Assembly: GCF_031082405.1 (NCBI RefSeq)
Contig: NZ_JAVHJU010000004.1
Location: 248,001-312,000, forward strand
Source of the DNA: Amycolatopsis sp. A133
GTDB taxonomy: Bacteria; Actinomycetota; Actinomycetes; Mycobacteriales; Pseudonocardiaceae
DNA length: 64,000 bases
Direction: 5' to 3'
A model generated the notes under the pieces. That model was given only the letters and a program-made list of their open reading frames with translations. It was not told where the DNA came from and made no database searches. The position numbers and the translations under genes were made by a program. Positions within the stretch are counted from its first letter, which is position 1. Every line of letters starts with the position of its first letter. Below are positions 36,788-46,216 of the stretch, piece after piece.

Positions 36788-37999
36788 GTGGCCCGGATAC
36801 TCGTGTGCGTGCAGCCCGCCCGCGGTCACGTCGGGCCGACCAAGCCGGTCGTCGAAGCGTTAATCACCGCCGGCCACGACGTCGCCGTCGTCACCGGCGC
36901 GCGCTACCGGCGGGCGTTCGAAGAACGAGGTGCCGAGGTCAGAGTCCTGCCGCCGGAGGCCGACTTCGACGAGACCGACCTGGACGGCACGATCCCCGGC
37001 CGCGCCGGGCTGAGCGGGCTGAAGCTCGCCCGGTTCGAGCTGACCCACTTCGTGCGCGCCATGCCCGCGCAGCTGAGCGTCATCGACGCCCGGCAAGCCG
37101 ACGTCGTGCTGTGCGATCCGCTGATGATGGCCGGGCTGGCCCTGGTCCGGCGCGACCCGCGGCCACGCCTGCTGACGCTGGGGTTCCTGCCGTTCATGCC
37201 GCCGGTCCCGACCGGCCCGCCCGGGCACCCCCTGCGCGGCGCGCTCCTCAAGGCGCTCGCGCCGTGGGTGACCGGGCCGGCCCGGAAACTGGCGAACGAC
37301 CTGCTGGGCGGCGACCCCGGCATGCTGTTCACGGACTGGCCCCTGCACAGCGACGGTGTGCTCCAGATGACCTGCCCCGGCTTCGAGTACCCGCGCGAGG
37401 GAGCGCCGCTGCACTTCATCGGGCCGACGACGGTCAGCGCGGCGAGCGAGCACCCGCTGCCGCCGTGGTGGAGCGACCTCGACGGCGCCCGGCCGGTGGT
37501 GCACGTGACCCAGGGAACCGTGGCGAACGACGACCTCGGCCGGCTCGTCGAACCCACCATCGCCGCGCTGGCCGGCGAGGACGTCCTGGTCGTCGCGACG
37601 ACGTGCGGCGGGCGGCTGCGACCCGGCCCGCTGCCGGAGAACGTCCGGGTGGCGGGCTTCCTGCCCTACGACGAGCTGCTCCCCCGCTGCGCGGCCATGG
37701 TCAGCAACGGCGGGTACGGCGGCGTCAACCACGCCCTCCGCTACGGCGTGCCCCTGGTCGTGGTCGGGGCCAGCGAGGACAAGCGCGAGGTCGCCGCCCG
37801 GGTCACCTGGTCCGGCGCCGGGATCGGCCGCGCCCGCGCTTCGGCCTCGCCGCGGACGCTGCGGCGGGCCGTCCGCACGGTCCTGGCCGATCCGCGCTAC
37901 CGGAACCGGGCGCGCGAACTGGCCGCCGAAATGGCCGCCGGACCGGCGATGGACGAAGTGGTGAAGCTGATCACGGCCCCCTGCCGCAGCTTGTCGTGA
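36788..37999 (+). CDS. Glycosyltransferase, GT1/MGT (UGT-like) family
   Basis: 403 residues from GTG 36788 (AAGGGA upstream); ATG 36773 is in frame but overlaps the operator region. GT-B fold: ILVCVQPARGHVGPTKPVVEAL at the N-terminus and, in the C-terminal half, VVHVTQGTVANDDLG and VAGFLPYDELLPRCAAMVSNGGYGGVNHAL, the nucleotide-sugar site. The usual catalytic HxG of plant-type UGTs reads SNGGYGG here, with Asn at the His position. Such enzymes glycosylate macrolides and other drugs, often as self-protection; control by TetR fits that. Ends inside a long palindrome. Confidence 0.85.
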   Translation: MARILVCVQPARGHVGPTKPVVEALITAGHDVAVVTGARYRRAFEERGAEVRVLPPEADFDETDLDGTIPGRAGLSGLKLARFELTHFVRAMPAQLSVIDARQADVVLCDPLMMAGLALVRRDPRPRLLTLGFLPFMPPVPTGPPGHPLRGALLKALAPWVTGPARKLANDLLGGDPGMLFTDWPLHSDGVLQMTCPGFEYPREGAPLHFIGPTTVSAASEHPLPPWWSDLDGARPVVHVTQGTVANDDLGRLVEPTIAALAGEDVLVVATTCGGRLRPGPLPENVRVAGFLPYDELLPRCAAMVSNGGYGGVNHALRYGVPLVVVGASEDKREVAARVTWSGAGIGRARASASPRTLRRAVRTVLADPRYRNRARELAAEMAAGPAMDEVVKLITAPCRSLS

Positions 38000-38036
38000 G
38001 TGGTAAGGCGGGTTCTAACCCGCCTTACCACTCACG
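37995..38036. terminator. 42-bp perfect palindrome, shared bidirectional terminator with both stop codons
   Basis: CGTGAGTGGTAAGGCGGGTT (37995-38014) pairs base for base with 38017-38036 across CT. The TGA of the glycosyltransferase (37997-37999) and that of the sulfotransferase (38032-38034, minus strand) are symmetric parts of it. The stem is far longer than termination needs. Confidence 0.85.
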
Positions 38037-39192
38037 AGCCGTGGGCCGAGAGGTAGCTCGCGAACCGCTCGTCGACCTCCTCGGGCGTCAAGCCGAAGTC
38101 CGCCAGGCGGTAGCGGTGCACCGGTTTCCGTTCCCCCGTCCGGCTCACCTCGTGCACGGCCGTCATGGCCGCCCGCGCCTCCGGGGTGAAGTCCAGTCCG
38201 AAGTGGTCGTACACAGTGGACACCGTGCCGATCGGGTCCGCGACGAAGTCCTCGTACCGGACGTCGCAGAACTGCGCCGGGTTGTGGCGCGCGCGGGCCC
38301 AGCCGAATTCGTCCGCTCCGCGCGCCCACAGCTCGAGCTGCCCCCGACCGATCACTTCGCCCCGGAACGTCGAGGACCAGCCGTCCGCGGCCTTCTCGGC
38401 CAGGCTGCACATCGACGCCATGATCGTGCTCGGCGCCCGGTGCGTCTGGATCACCAGCGCGTCCGGGTAGTTCGCCATCAGGGCATCCAGCGCGAAGAGG
38501 TGGCTCGGGTTCTTGAGCACCCAGCGCTTGCCCGCGTCCGGCAGCCCGATCAGCTGCAGGTTGCGCTTGTGCCGGGCGTAGGCGTCCGTCCAGTCCTGTT
38601 TGGCCAGCCAGCGCGAGTACCGCGGCAGGTGCGCGAGGCATTCGAAGGACACCGACCGCATCGACTGGCGCAGCAGCTGCCAGCACTCCTCCACCTGGTC
38701 GGCGGACATGTGGTGCACCCCCATGAACTCCGGGTGCTCGACGTGGTGGCGTTCGTAGCCGGTTTGGATGCCCTGGAAGACCGGGTTCTCCGCCCACGTC
38801 GCACGCGGCGGCCGCGGCTGCGGCACCTCGGCGAGCCACACCTCCAGCCCCTGGTGCGCGGGGTCCTCGGCGAGCAGCCGGTGCAGCGCGGTCGTGCCGG
38901 TGCGCGGCAGGCCGGTGACGAAGATCGGCCGCTCCACCCGGACGTCCGCGTACGCCGGATGCTGTTTCCACGACGCTTCGCTGAGCAGCCGCGCCACCAG
39001 TGCGCCGCGCAGGAACGCCCGGTGCACCTTGTTGCCGTACGGCGTCAGGTCCTCGTCCGCCTCGTACGACTCCAGCAGCACGCGCAGGCCTTCGACGTAC
39101 TCGTCCGCGCCGAAATCGTCGAGCCCGGTGAGCTTCGACGCCGAGGCGTGCAGGTCCTCGACGGTGCCCACGTCTTCCCTGCCGGGGAGCAT
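38032..39192 (-). CDS. PAPS-dependent sulfotransferase
   Basis: 386 residues from ATG 39192, behind AGGAGG. The 5'-phosphosulfate loop FVTGLPRTGTTALH spans 91-104 and THRAPSTIMASM is the 3'-phosphate region. It is of the Sulfotransfer_3 type known for lipids, trehalose and other small molecules in actinobacteria. It moves sulfate from PAPS to a hydroxyl. It is the last gene of an operon with SDR, DUF1214 and SnoaL-like genes and stands opposite the PAPS-making cysD-cysNC, so donor and acceptor enzymes are encoded together. Confidence 0.9.
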   Translation of the reverse strand: MLPGREDVGTVEDLHASASKLTGLDDFGADEYVEGLRVLLESYEADEDLTPYGNKVHRAFLRGALVARLLSEASWKQHPAYADVRVERPIFVTGLPRTGTTALHRLLAEDPAHQGLEVWLAEVPQPRPPRATWAENPVFQGIQTGYERHHVEHPEFMGVHHMSADQVEECWQLLRQSMRSVSFECLAHLPRYSRWLAKQDWTDAYARHKRNLQLIGLPDAGKRWVLKNPSHLFALDALMANYPDALVIQTHRAPSTIMASMCSLAEKAADGWSSTFRGEVIGRGQLELWARGADEFGWARARHNPAQFCDVRYEDFVADPIGTVSTVYDHFGLDFTPEARAAMTAVHEVSRTGERKPVHRYRLADFGLTPEEVDERFASYLSAHGS

Positions 39193-39200
39193 CGAACCTC

Positions 39201-39989
39201 CTAGTGGTGGTACTCGCCGCCGTTGACGTCGAGGCACTGCCCGGTGATCGCGCGCGCCATCGGCGAGGCGAGGAAGACCACGGCGTCGGCGATCTCGTCG
39301 GGTTCCGGCAGTTTGCGCAGGTCTATTGTGGACGCCGTTTCGGCGTAGACGTCTTCCGGCGTGATGCCGCGTTCCTTGGCCAGGTAGGTGAAGTACCACT
39401 GGAGGTTCGGGCCCCAGATGTACCCCGGCGCCACGGTGTTGACGCGCACGCCGTCCGGCCCCAGCTCGCTGGCGAGGCTCTGGGAGAGCGACAGCAGCGC
39501 CGACTTCGCCATCTTGTAGGCGCCGAAGGTGCGCCGCGAGTGCCGCAGCACGGCGGAGTTGATCATCACCAGCGAGCCCCGGCTCTCCTTGAGCGCGGGC
39601 AGGAACAGCCGGGTCAGCCGGAGCACGGAGATCGCCGCGGTCTCGAAGCCCGCGCGGACGCCGTCGAGGTCCACAGTGGCCAGATCGGTCAGCGGCGGGA
39701 CGGCGAAGGCGTTGTGCACCACGGTGTCGACCCGCCCGAACGCCTCGATCGACTGGCTCACCAGGTTCGCCGCGGAGTCCGCGTCGTCGATGTCGGTGCG
39801 GACCGCGACCGCCCGGCGGCCGAGGTCGGTGACCTCCTTGGCGACCTCGGTGAGCCGCGACTCGGTGCGGGCGGCGAGCACGACGTCCGCGCCGGCCCGC
39901 GCGCTGCGCACGGCGATCGACCGGCCGAGCCCGGGGCCGATCCCCGAAACGACGACCACTTTGCCCTGCAACAGGTTCTCCACGCTCAC
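39201..39989 (-). CDS. Short-chain dehydrogenase/reductase (SDR)
   Basis: 262 residues from GTG 39989, overlapping the previous stop as GTGA. Cofactor loop SGIGPGLGRS (15-24), NNAG-like VHNAF, and the catalytic S145, Y158 and K162 (YKMAK) are in place. The basic residue after the second strand (AARTE) suggests NADP preference, though weakly. It likely oxidises or reduces a hydroxyl/keto group on the same compound that the sulfotransferase acts on; steroid-like substrates are plausible but not shown. Confidence 0.9.
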   Translation of the reverse strand: MSVENLLQGKVVVVSGIGPGLGRSIAVRSARAGADVVLAARTESRLTEVAKEVTDLGRRAVAVRTDIDDADSAANLVSQSIEAFGRVDTVVHNAFAVPPLTDLATVDLDGVRAGFETAAISVLRLTRLFLPALKESRGSLVMINSAVLRHSRRTFGAYKMAKSALLSLSQSLASELGPDGVRVNTVAPGYIWGPNLQWYFTYLAKERGITPEDVYAETASTIDLRKLPEPDEIADAVVFLASPMARAITGQCLDVNGGEYHH

Positions 39990-41176
39990 CCCAGCATCCG
40001 GGCGGCAACGGCGTCCTGCCGGGCCGCGATCCTCGCCGCCCACTGCTCCGGCGTCACCCGCGCGTCGGCGTGGTGGGGCAGCCGGTCGGGCAGTTCGTCG
40101 GCCTTGACCACCTCGACGACCGGGCCGTCGTCCGGGCCGAGGTCGCGGGCCAGCCGCTGCCAGCGGATCTGCACGTACCCGCGGTCGTGGCCGGTGAGTT
40201 CGAGCCAGTTCACCAGGCCGGGGTCGCGCTCGGCGATGACGAACCGGATCTTGCCGTCCGGGTCGACGCGGGCCTGGTCGGCGGTGAGGCTCGTCTGGTG
40301 GTTGACGTAGTCGAGCGAGACGTACCAGAGGCTGCCGAGCTGGATGCCCTGGTACGGCGCGTCCGCGCAGCGCGGCACGGTGACGATCATCGCTTCCTCG
40401 GGACCGAGCTCGTAGTGCCCGGCCGAGGAGAACTGCGTGGTGAGCCCGCCCGGCGTCGAGCGCGGCTCGGTCATCGTGTTCACCGGCAGGTCGTAGTAGA
40501 ACCACTTCGGGAAGGCCAGGAACGTCTTGAGCCGGCTCAGCAGGATCTTGCCGGTGACGCCGTAGCGCTTGGCCAGTGCGGACCGGTCCGGCACCGGCGG
40601 CGCCTGGCCGGCCGTGTCGACGCACCGGATGCGGATCTCGCCCCGCCGCTCGGTCGCCCAGTCGCTGTAGACCTCGCGCACCACGAGCATCGACGAGCCT
40701 TCGCCGAGGACGAAGTAGTTCGGCCCCGGGTTCTCGCGGGCCGGGCCGAACCGCAGCTCGAACCGGCCTCCCCCGCCGATCTCGATCTTCCGGTCGTCGA
40801 ACGCGGCGAGGCTGTCGGGCACCTCCACCGGCGAGTAGTCGCCGTTGAGGACCTGGAAGCTCAGGTCGGCGGTGGTCCCGCGGACGCCGGTGACCAGGTA
40901 CTCGCGGTCGGCGCGGATGTTCGCGTTGAAGTACAGCGTGTCCGGGTTGTCCAGGCCCATCTTCGTGTAGGGCCCGGTGGACGCGGTGAAGTACGGGAAG
41001 TCGCGCTGGTAGGCCCAGGCCATCTGCAGCGACGCCCGGATGCTGCCCGCGAGGTAGTCGTAGCCCTCCAGGAGGCCCTGCTCGGTCTGCGCCGGCGGAG
41101 CTTCGGCGATCAGCTTCTCGGCCTCGGCGATGGCGTCGGCGAACGGCCGGGTCAACGAGAACTCGTTCTCGATCAT
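39986..41176 (-). CDS. DUF1214 domain protein
   Basis: 396 residues. The DUF1214 C-terminal half is recognised by KWFYYDLPVNTMTEPRS, YVSLDYVNHQTSLTADQ and PDGKIRFVIAERDPGLVNWL. The N-terminal part (FPYFTASTGPYTKMG, PDTLYFNANI) is the usual partner region. These proteins are common beside steroid and lipid degradation genes in actinobacteria, but no reaction is established. ATGA overlaps join it to the SnoaL-like gene upstream and GTGA to the SDR downstream. Confidence 0.85.
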   Translation of the reverse strand: MIENEFSLTRPFADAIAEAEKLIAEAPPAQTEQGLLEGYDYLAGSIRASLQMAWAYQRDFPYFTASTGPYTKMGLDNPDTLYFNANIRADREYLVTGVRGTTADLSFQVLNGDYSPVEVPDSLAAFDDRKIEIGGGGRFELRFGPARENPGPNYFVLGEGSSMLVVREVYSDWATERRGEIRIRCVDTAGQAPPVPDRSALAKRYGVTGKILLSRLKTFLAFPKWFYYDLPVNTMTEPRSTPGGLTTQFSSAGHYELGPEEAMIVTVPRCADAPYQGIQLGSLWYVSLDYVNHQTSLTADQARVDPDGKIRFVIAERDPGLVNWLELTGHDRGYVQIRWQRLARDLGPDDGPVVEVVKADELPDRLPHHADARVTPEQWAARIAARQDAVAARMLG

Positions 41177-41652
41177 GCCGGGACGGCCCAGCGGTTCGCG
41201 AGCAGCCGAAAACCCGGCAGGGCGTCCCAGGACAGCATCGATTCGTAGGTGCGGACGTACCCGATGTGCGACATCCGCCAGGCGCCGTCGCTCTCGCGGC
41301 GGTAGGTGTCCTCGTAGAAGGCGGCCCCTTCGATGATCACCTTGTGCTCGGGGACGATCACCCGGTCGGTGAACGACCACCGCCCGGTCGCGGTGTCGCC
41401 GTCGACGTCGATCTCGGGCTGACCTGCGTGGTGCACCGTGATGATGCCGTTGCCGAGACTCTGGGTGAGGAAGCCGACGATGGCGTCGCGGCCTTCGAAC
41501 CGCTTCCCGTCGCCGCCCACGGCGTGCGTCCCGTAGTCGGCCGTGGCGTCGGCGGTGAAAGTGCCGGCCACCTCGTCCCACAGTTTCAGGTCCACCCCGC
41601 GCAGGTACCGGTACTTCAGCCGCTTGATCTCTTCGAGTACGACCAGGTCCAT
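41173..41652 (-). CDS. SnoaL-like / NTF2-fold protein
   Basis: 159 residues from ATG 41652. EEIKRLKYRYLRGVDLKLWDEVAGTFTADATADYG is the standard opening of the SnoaL_4 group, with the Tyr and Asp residues that shape the pocket; HHAGQPEIDVDGDTATGRWSF follows. The fold includes ketosteroid isomerases, polyketide cyclases and dehydratases. First gene of the sulfotransferase operon, with its promoter in the region shared with cysD. Confidence 0.85.
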   Translation of the reverse strand: MDLVVLEEIKRLKYRYLRGVDLKLWDEVAGTFTADATADYGTHAVGGDGKRFEGRDAIVGFLTQSLGNGIITVHHAGQPEIDVDGDTATGRWSFTDRVIVPEHKVIIEGAAFYEDTYRRESDGAWRMSHIGYVRTYESMLSWDALPGFRLLANRWAVPA

Positions 41653-41685
41653 GCCCCCAGCGTCCCGCACCGCTTGACCAAAGAC

Positions 41686-41699
41686 AAGAACATGTTCTA
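41686..41699. promoter_or_regulatory. KstR-like palindrome AGAACATGTTCT between the sulfation operon and cysD
   Basis: AGAACATGTTCT (41687-41698) is a perfect 12-bp palindrome; the 14-mer on the minus strand, TAGAACATGTTCTT, fits the KstR consensus TnnAACnnGTTnnA at all but the last base. It lies 34 bases from the SnoaL-like start and 17 bases before the cysD start, so one repressor could control both operons. The regulator is not encoded here. Confidence 0.6.
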
Positions 41700-41715
41700 C
41701 TTTTTTCGGGTGTCC

Positions 41716-42624
41716 GTGACCTCGTACGAGCTCTCGCACCTGGCCGCGCTCGAAGCGGAGGCCGTGCACGTCTTCCGCGAGGTCGCGGCGACCTTCGAGC
41801 GCCCGGTCCTGCTCTTCTCCGGCGGCAAGGATTCGGTGGTGATGCTGCACGTCGCCGCGAAGGCGTTCTGGCCGGCACCGCTGCCGTTCCCCGTGCTGCA
41901 CGTCGACACCGGCCACAACTTCGACGAGGTGCTGCGGTTCCGCGACGAGACCGTCGCCGCGCTCGGCCTGCGCCTGGAGGTCGCGCGCGTCCAGGACGAC
42001 ATCGACGCCGGCCGCGTCGCCGAGGAGACCGGGCCGCGGGCCAGCCGCAACCGGCTGCAGACGGTGACCCTGCTGCGGGCGATCCGCGAGGGCGGCTTCG
42101 ACGCCGTGTTCGGCGGAGCCCGCCGCGACGAGGAAAAGGCCCGGGCGAAGGAGCGGGTGTTCAGCTTCCGCGACGAGCACGGCCAGTGGGACCCCCGGGC
42201 GCAGCGCCCGGAGCTGTGGAACCTCTACAACGGGCGGCACCGCCGCGGTGAGCACATCCGGGTGTTCCCGCTGTCGAACTGGACCGAGCTCGACATCTGG
42301 CAGTACATCCGGGACGAGCGGATCGCGCTGCCGCCGCTGTACTACGCGCACCGGCGGTCCGTGGTCCAGCGCGACGGCATGCTGCTGGCAGCCACCCGTT
42401 TCCTGTCCCTTGTGGACGGCGAGACGCCCTACGAGGCGACCGTCCGCTTCCGGACCGTCGGCGACGCCACCTGCACCGGCTGCGTCGAGTCGTCGGCGGC
42501 GACACCGGCCGAAGTGGTCGCCGAAGTGGCCGCCACCCGCGTCACCGAACGCGGCGCCACGCGCGCCGACGACCGGATTTCCGAAGCGGGCATGGAAGAT
42601 CGCAAGCGGGAAGGCTACTTCTGA
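41716..42624 (+). CDS. cysD: Sulfate adenylyltransferase subunit 2
   Basis: 302 residues from GTG 41716 (VTSYELSHL, the usual start of the family); GTG 41710 and ATG 41692 are in frame, the latter inside the operator. The PP-loop motif SGGKDS is at 35-40; [15 protein letters not shown] and LDIWQYI mark the PAPS-reductase-like fold. With CysN it makes adenylyl sulfate from ATP and sulfate. Its stop overlaps the cysNC start by one base. Confidence 0.95.
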   Translation: MTSYELSHLAALEAEAVHVFREVAATFERPVLLFSGGKDSVVMLHVAAKAFWPAPLPFPVLHVDTGHNFDEVLRFRDETVAALGLRLEVARVQDDIDAGRVAEETGPRASRNRLQTVTLLRAIREGGFDAVFGGARRDEEKARAKERVFSFRDEHGQWDPRAQRPELWNLYNGRHRRGEHIRVFPLSNWTELDIWQYIRDERIALPPLYYAHRRSVVQRDGMLLAATRFLSLVDGETPYEATVRFRTVGDATCTGCVESSAATPAEVVAEVAATRVTERGATRADDRISEAGMEDRKREGYF

Positions 42625-44435
42625 TGCAGCTGCTGAGGATCGCCACGGCGGGGAGCGTCGACGACGGCAAGTCGACCCTGATCGGCCGGCTGCTGTTCGA
42701 CTCGAAGGCGATCTTCACCGACCAGCTCGCCGCCGTCGAGCGCGCCAGCCGCGCCCGCGGCGAGGACTACCCGGACCTCGCGCTGCTCACCGACGGCTTG
42801 CGGGCCGAACGCGAGCAGGGCATCACGATCGACGTCGCGCACCGCTACTTCGCCACGCCCAAGCGCAAGTTCATCATCGCGGACACGCCGGGGCACCTGC
42901 AGTACACGCGGAACATGGTGACCGGCGCGTCCACCGCCGACCTGGCGCTCGTCCTGGTGGACGCGCGCAAGGGCGTGCTGGAGCAGTCGCGGCGGCACGC
43001 GTTCCTCGCGTCGCTGCTCGGGATCGGGCACCTCGTGGTGTGCGTGAACAAGATGGACCTCGTCGGGTGGTCGCCCGAGCGGTTCGCCGAGATCCGCGAG
43101 GACTTCCGCCGCTTCGCGATGAAGCTCGACGTCGCCGACCTGACGTTCGTGCCGGTTTCGGCGCTGCACGGCGACAACGTGGTGCACCGCAGCGCGAGCA
43201 TGCCTTGGTACGAAGGCACTTCGCTGCTGCACCAGCTGGAGGAGGTGCACGTCGCCTCCGACCGCAACCTCATCGACGCCCGGTTCCCGGTGCAGTACGT
43301 GATCCGCCGGTCGGACTTCCGCGGTTACGCGGGCACCATCGCCGGCGGGGTGTTCAAGCCCGGTGACGAGGTCGTGGCGCTGCCGTCGGGATTCACGTCG
43401 AAGGTGCGCGCGGTGTGGGGTCCCGGCGGGCAGCCCCTCGAAGAGGCGTTCACCGGCCAGGCGGTGGCGGTCGAGCTGGCCGACGACCTCGACCTCGGCC
43501 GCGGGGCGATGCTGTGCCGCCCGGGCAACCGCGCGGAGTCGGCCCGCGAAGTCGACGCGCTGGTCTGCTGGTTCTCCGAACGCGCCGCCTTGACGCCGGG
43601 CGCGACCTACGCGGTGCGGCACACGACGACCGAGACGCGCGGCACGGTGGACCGGCTGGAGTACCGCCTCGACGTCACCACGCTGCACCGCGACGAGACG
43701 GCGGAAGCGCTGTCCTTGAACGACATCGGCCGGATCCGCCTGCGCACGCGGGCGCCGCTGCTGTTCGACCCCTACCGCCGCAACCGGGCCACCGGCGGCT
43801 TCCTCCTGGTCGACGAGCACACGGGCGACACGGTCGCGGCGGGCATGATCACCGGCGCGGTCGCCTCCCCGGTCGTCTGGCACACCGCCGCGGTGCGGCG
43901 CGAGGACCGCCCGACCCGCGGCGCGACGGTGTGGCTCACCGGGCTTTCGGCGTCGGGCAAGTCGTCGGTGGCGGTCGAGCTGGAACGCCGCCTGGTCGCG
44001 GCGGGCCGCCCGGCGTACCTGCTCGACGGCGACAACCTGCGCCACGGGCTCAACGCCGGGTTGGGCTTCAGCCCCGAGGACCGCGCGGAGAACGTCCGGC
44101 GCGTGGCCGAGGTGGCGCGCTTGTTCGCGGACGCGGGCGTGGTCGCGATCGCGTCGCTGATCAGCCCGTACGAAGCCGACCGGGCCCGGGCCAGGGCGGT
44201 TCACGAGGGGCTGCCGTTCGTGGAGGTCTTCGTCGACACGCCGCTGGAAGTGTGCGAAGCCCGCGATCCGAAGGGCATGTACGCAAAGGCCCGCGCCGGG
44301 GAGATCACCGGCTTCACCGGCATCGACGCCCCCTACGAGCGCCCGGCGTCACCCGATCTGGTGCTGCGGCCGGCCGACGGCGACCCGGCGGCGATGGCCG
44401 CGGCGATCCAGGCGCTGCTCGACGAGCTCGGCTGA
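42624..44435 (+). CDS. cysNC: Bifunctional sulfate adenylyltransferase subunit 1 / adenylylsulfate kinase
   Basis: 603 residues. The N-terminal 415 form the CysN GTPase: P-loop GSVDDGKST (10-18), DTPGHLQY and NKMDLV. The C-terminal 170 form the CysC kinase: P-loop GLSASGKSS (440-448), [10 protein letters not shown] and the [18 protein letters not shown] lid. Together with CysD it produces PAPS, the donor for sulfotransferases, in one complex. The two domains in this fused order are usual in actinobacteria. No cysH or cysI is near, so in this place PAPS probably serves sulfation rather than assimilation. Confidence 0.96.
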   Translation: MQLLRIATAGSVDDGKSTLIGRLLFDSKAIFTDQLAAVERASRARGEDYPDLALLTDGLRAEREQGITIDVAHRYFATPKRKFIIADTPGHLQYTRNMVTGASTADLALVLVDARKGVLEQSRRHAFLASLLGIGHLVVCVNKMDLVGWSPERFAEIREDFRRFAMKLDVADLTFVPVSALHGDNVVHRSASMPWYEGTSLLHQLEEVHVASDRNLIDARFPVQYVIRRSDFRGYAGTIAGGVFKPGDEVVALPSGFTSKVRAVWGPGGQPLEEAFTGQAVAVELADDLDLGRGAMLCRPGNRAESAREVDALVCWFSERAALTPGATYAVRHTTTETRGTVDRLEYRLDVTTLHRDETAEALSLNDIGRIRLRTRAPLLFDPYRRNRATGGFLLVDEHTGDTVAAGMITGAVASPVVWHTAAVRREDRPTRGATVWLTGLSASGKSSVAVELERRLVAAGRPAYLLDGDNLRHGLNAGLGFSPEDRAENVRRVAEVARLFADAGVVAIASLISPYEADRARARAVHEGLPFVEVFVDTPLEVCEARDPKGMYAKARAGEITGFTGIDAPYERPASPDLVLRPADGDPAAMAAAIQALLDELG

Positions 44436-44469
44436 AAAATTCTCTTGCCTTGGTCCTTAGAGTGGCGGC

Positions 44470-44838
44470 ATGAGTCCGGTCAGGCAGGTTCAGGTCACCT
44501 TCGACTGCGTGGATCCGGCGCGCGTCGCCCGGTTCTGGTGCGAGGTGCTGGGGTACGAGCTGCAGGGGGACACCGCCTGCGTCGACCCGGCGGGTGTGGG
44601 CCCGCGGCTGTACTTCCAGCGCGTCCCCGAAGGCAAGGTCGTCAAGAACCGCGTGCACCTCGACGTCCGGGTCGGTACCGGGCTCGTCGGCGACGAGCGG
44701 CTGGCCGCGCTCGAGGCCGAGTGCGCACGCCTGGAGGCGCTCGGCGCGGTCCGCGGGCGGCTGCTGCTCGCCGACGAGGAAAACGAATCGTGCCAGAACA
44801 TGCAGGACATCGAGGGCAACGAGTTCTGCGTCGACTGA
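44470..44838 (+). CDS. VOC-superfamily (glyoxalase/bleomycin-resistance-like) protein
   Basis: 122 residues. VQVTFDCVDPARVARFWCEVLGYEL opens the paired beta-alpha-beta fold and KNRVHLDVRVG holds the metal-ligand His position; the C-terminal DIEGNEFCVD carries the second half-site (Glu). It resembles the glyoxalase-like (VOC) proteins of unknown substrate common in actinobacteria. It follows cysNC by 34 bases in the same direction and could be read from the same message, but the intervening AT-rich stretch may be its own promoter. Confidence 0.8.
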   Translation: MSPVRQVQVTFDCVDPARVARFWCEVLGYELQGDTACVDPAGVGPRLYFQRVPEGKVVKNRVHLDVRVGTGLVGDERLAALEAECARLEALGAVRGRLLLADEENESCQNMQDIEGNEFCVD

Positions 44839-44841
44839 GGC

Positions 44842-45555
44842 TTACCCGGCTTCCAGGACGAAGAACAGGAAGCTCGGGAAGGTGTCGAGGATTTCGAAGT
44901 CGCCGGGGAACAGCTCCCGGGCTTCCGGCACCGGGTGGGGTTCGCTGATGACGGCGATCCGGAAGCCGGCCGCGGTGAAGGCGTCGGTCATCGCGTGCAG
45001 CGGCTTGTTCCAGAAGGTCATCCGCGCTTTTTCGCCGTGCAATTCGAACTCGTCGGTCCAGGTGTAGGCCTCGAAGTAGTCGGGCCGCGGCCCCTCGTGG
45101 CGGTGCGTCACGTTCACCATCATCGGGTGGTTGACGGAGGCGATGAGGCGGCCGCCGGGCTTGAGCACGCGCCGGAATTCGGCGAGCACCGGCGCCCAGT
45201 CCCGGAGGTAGTGCAGCACCAGGGACGCCACGACGTCGTCGAACTCGCCGTCCGGGTAGGGCAGGGGGCCGGTCAGGTCGGCGACCCGCAGGTCCGCGTC
45301 GTCGCCGAGCCGGCCCCGCGCGTGCTCCACCATGCCGGCACTCTGGTCGAACCCGCTGACGACAGCGCCCTTGTCCCGCAGTGCGGCGAACAGCGGACCC
45401 GAGCCGCAGCCGGCGTCGAGGATCCGCCGCCCGGCCACGTCGCCGGCCAGCGCGAGGGTGGCGGGCCGCTCGTAGTAGGCGTTCATCAGGCTGGTTTCGT
45501 TTTCGGCCGTGTACGCTCCGGCGAAGGCGTCGTAGGTGGCAGCCATGCGGCCCAT
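44842..45555 (-). CDS. Class I SAM-dependent methyltransferase
   Basis: 237 residues (ATG 45546 is an alternative start). The SAM loop is ILDAGCGSGPLF, the acidic end of strand 2 is SGFDQSAGMVEHAR and motif IV is DDVVASLVLHYL. It is of the Methyltransf_11/25 type; the LKPGGRLIASVNHP segment is typical. The acceptor cannot be predicted. Convergent with the VOC gene, three bases apart. Confidence 0.88.
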   Translation of the reverse strand: MGRMAATYDAFAGAYTAENETSLMNAYYERPATLALAGDVAGRRILDAGCGSGPLFAALRDKGAVVSGFDQSAGMVEHARGRLGDDADLRVADLTGPLPYPDGEFDDVVASLVLHYLRDWAPVLAEFRRVLKPGGRLIASVNHPMMVNVTHRHEGPRPDYFEAYTWTDEFELHGEKARMTFWNKPLHAMTDAFTAAGFRIAVISEPHPVPEARELFPGDFEILDTFPSFLFFVLEAG

Positions 45556-45565
45556 GGTGCCCGAA

Positions 45566-46216
45566 TCAGCCCGACGGTGCCACGAAGCCCGATTCGTACG
45601 CCCGGATCACGGCCTGGGTGCGGTCGCGCACGCCGAGCTTCGCCAACACGTTGCCGACGTGGGTCTTCACCGTCTGGATGCCCAGGTACAGCTCGCCCGC
45701 GATCTCCACATTGGACAGTCCGACGGCCATCAGCCGCAGCACTTCGCGCTCGCGCTCGGTCAGTCCGGCCGACGCCAGGCCGTCGCCTGCCGGGGGCGCG
45801 TGCCGGGCGGCCAGCCGCCGGATCGCGGCCGGGAACAGCAGTGATTCGCCGGCCACGACGGTCCGGATCGCCGCGACGATCTCCTCCGGCCGGGCGCGCT
45901 TGAGCAGGAAGCCGCTGGCGCCGGCGACGAGCGCGTCGTAGACGTAGTCGTCGTTCTCGAAGGTGGTCACCACGATCACCTTCGGCGGGTGGTCCACCGC
46001 GGACATCAGGTGCGTGGTGGCCCGGATGCCGTCCACCGCGGGCATCCGCACGTCCATCAGCACGACGTCGGGCCGCAGCCGGGCCACCAGCCCGGGCACT
46101 TCGGCCCCGTCGGCGGCTTCGCCGAGCACGCTCAGGTCGTCCTCGCTGTCGACGATCGCCCGGAGCCCGGCCCGGATCAGCGGCTCGTCGTCCACCAGCA
46201 GCACACCGACCCTCAT
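45566..46216 (-). CDS. LuxR-type (NarL) response regulator
   Basis: 216 residues from ATG 46216, overlapping the kinase stop as ATGA. Receiver domain with phospho-acceptor D55 (VVLMDVRMP), acidic pair D9-D10 and Lys in GFLLKRARPEE; then the LuxR HTH, LTEREREVLRLMAVGLSNVEIAGEL and TVKTHVGNVLAKL. It is the partner of the adjacent histidine kinase. Confidence 0.94.
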   Translation of the reverse strand: MRVGVLLVDDEPLIRAGLRAIVDSEDDLSVLGEAADGAEVPGLVARLRPDVVLMDVRMPAVDGIRATTHLMSAVDHPPKVIVVTTFENDDYVYDALVAGASGFLLKRARPEEIVAAIRTVVAGESLLFPAAIRRLAARHAPPAGDGLASAGLTEREREVLRLMAVGLSNVEIAGELYLGIQTVKTHVGNVLAKLGVRDRTQAVIRAYESGFVAPSG

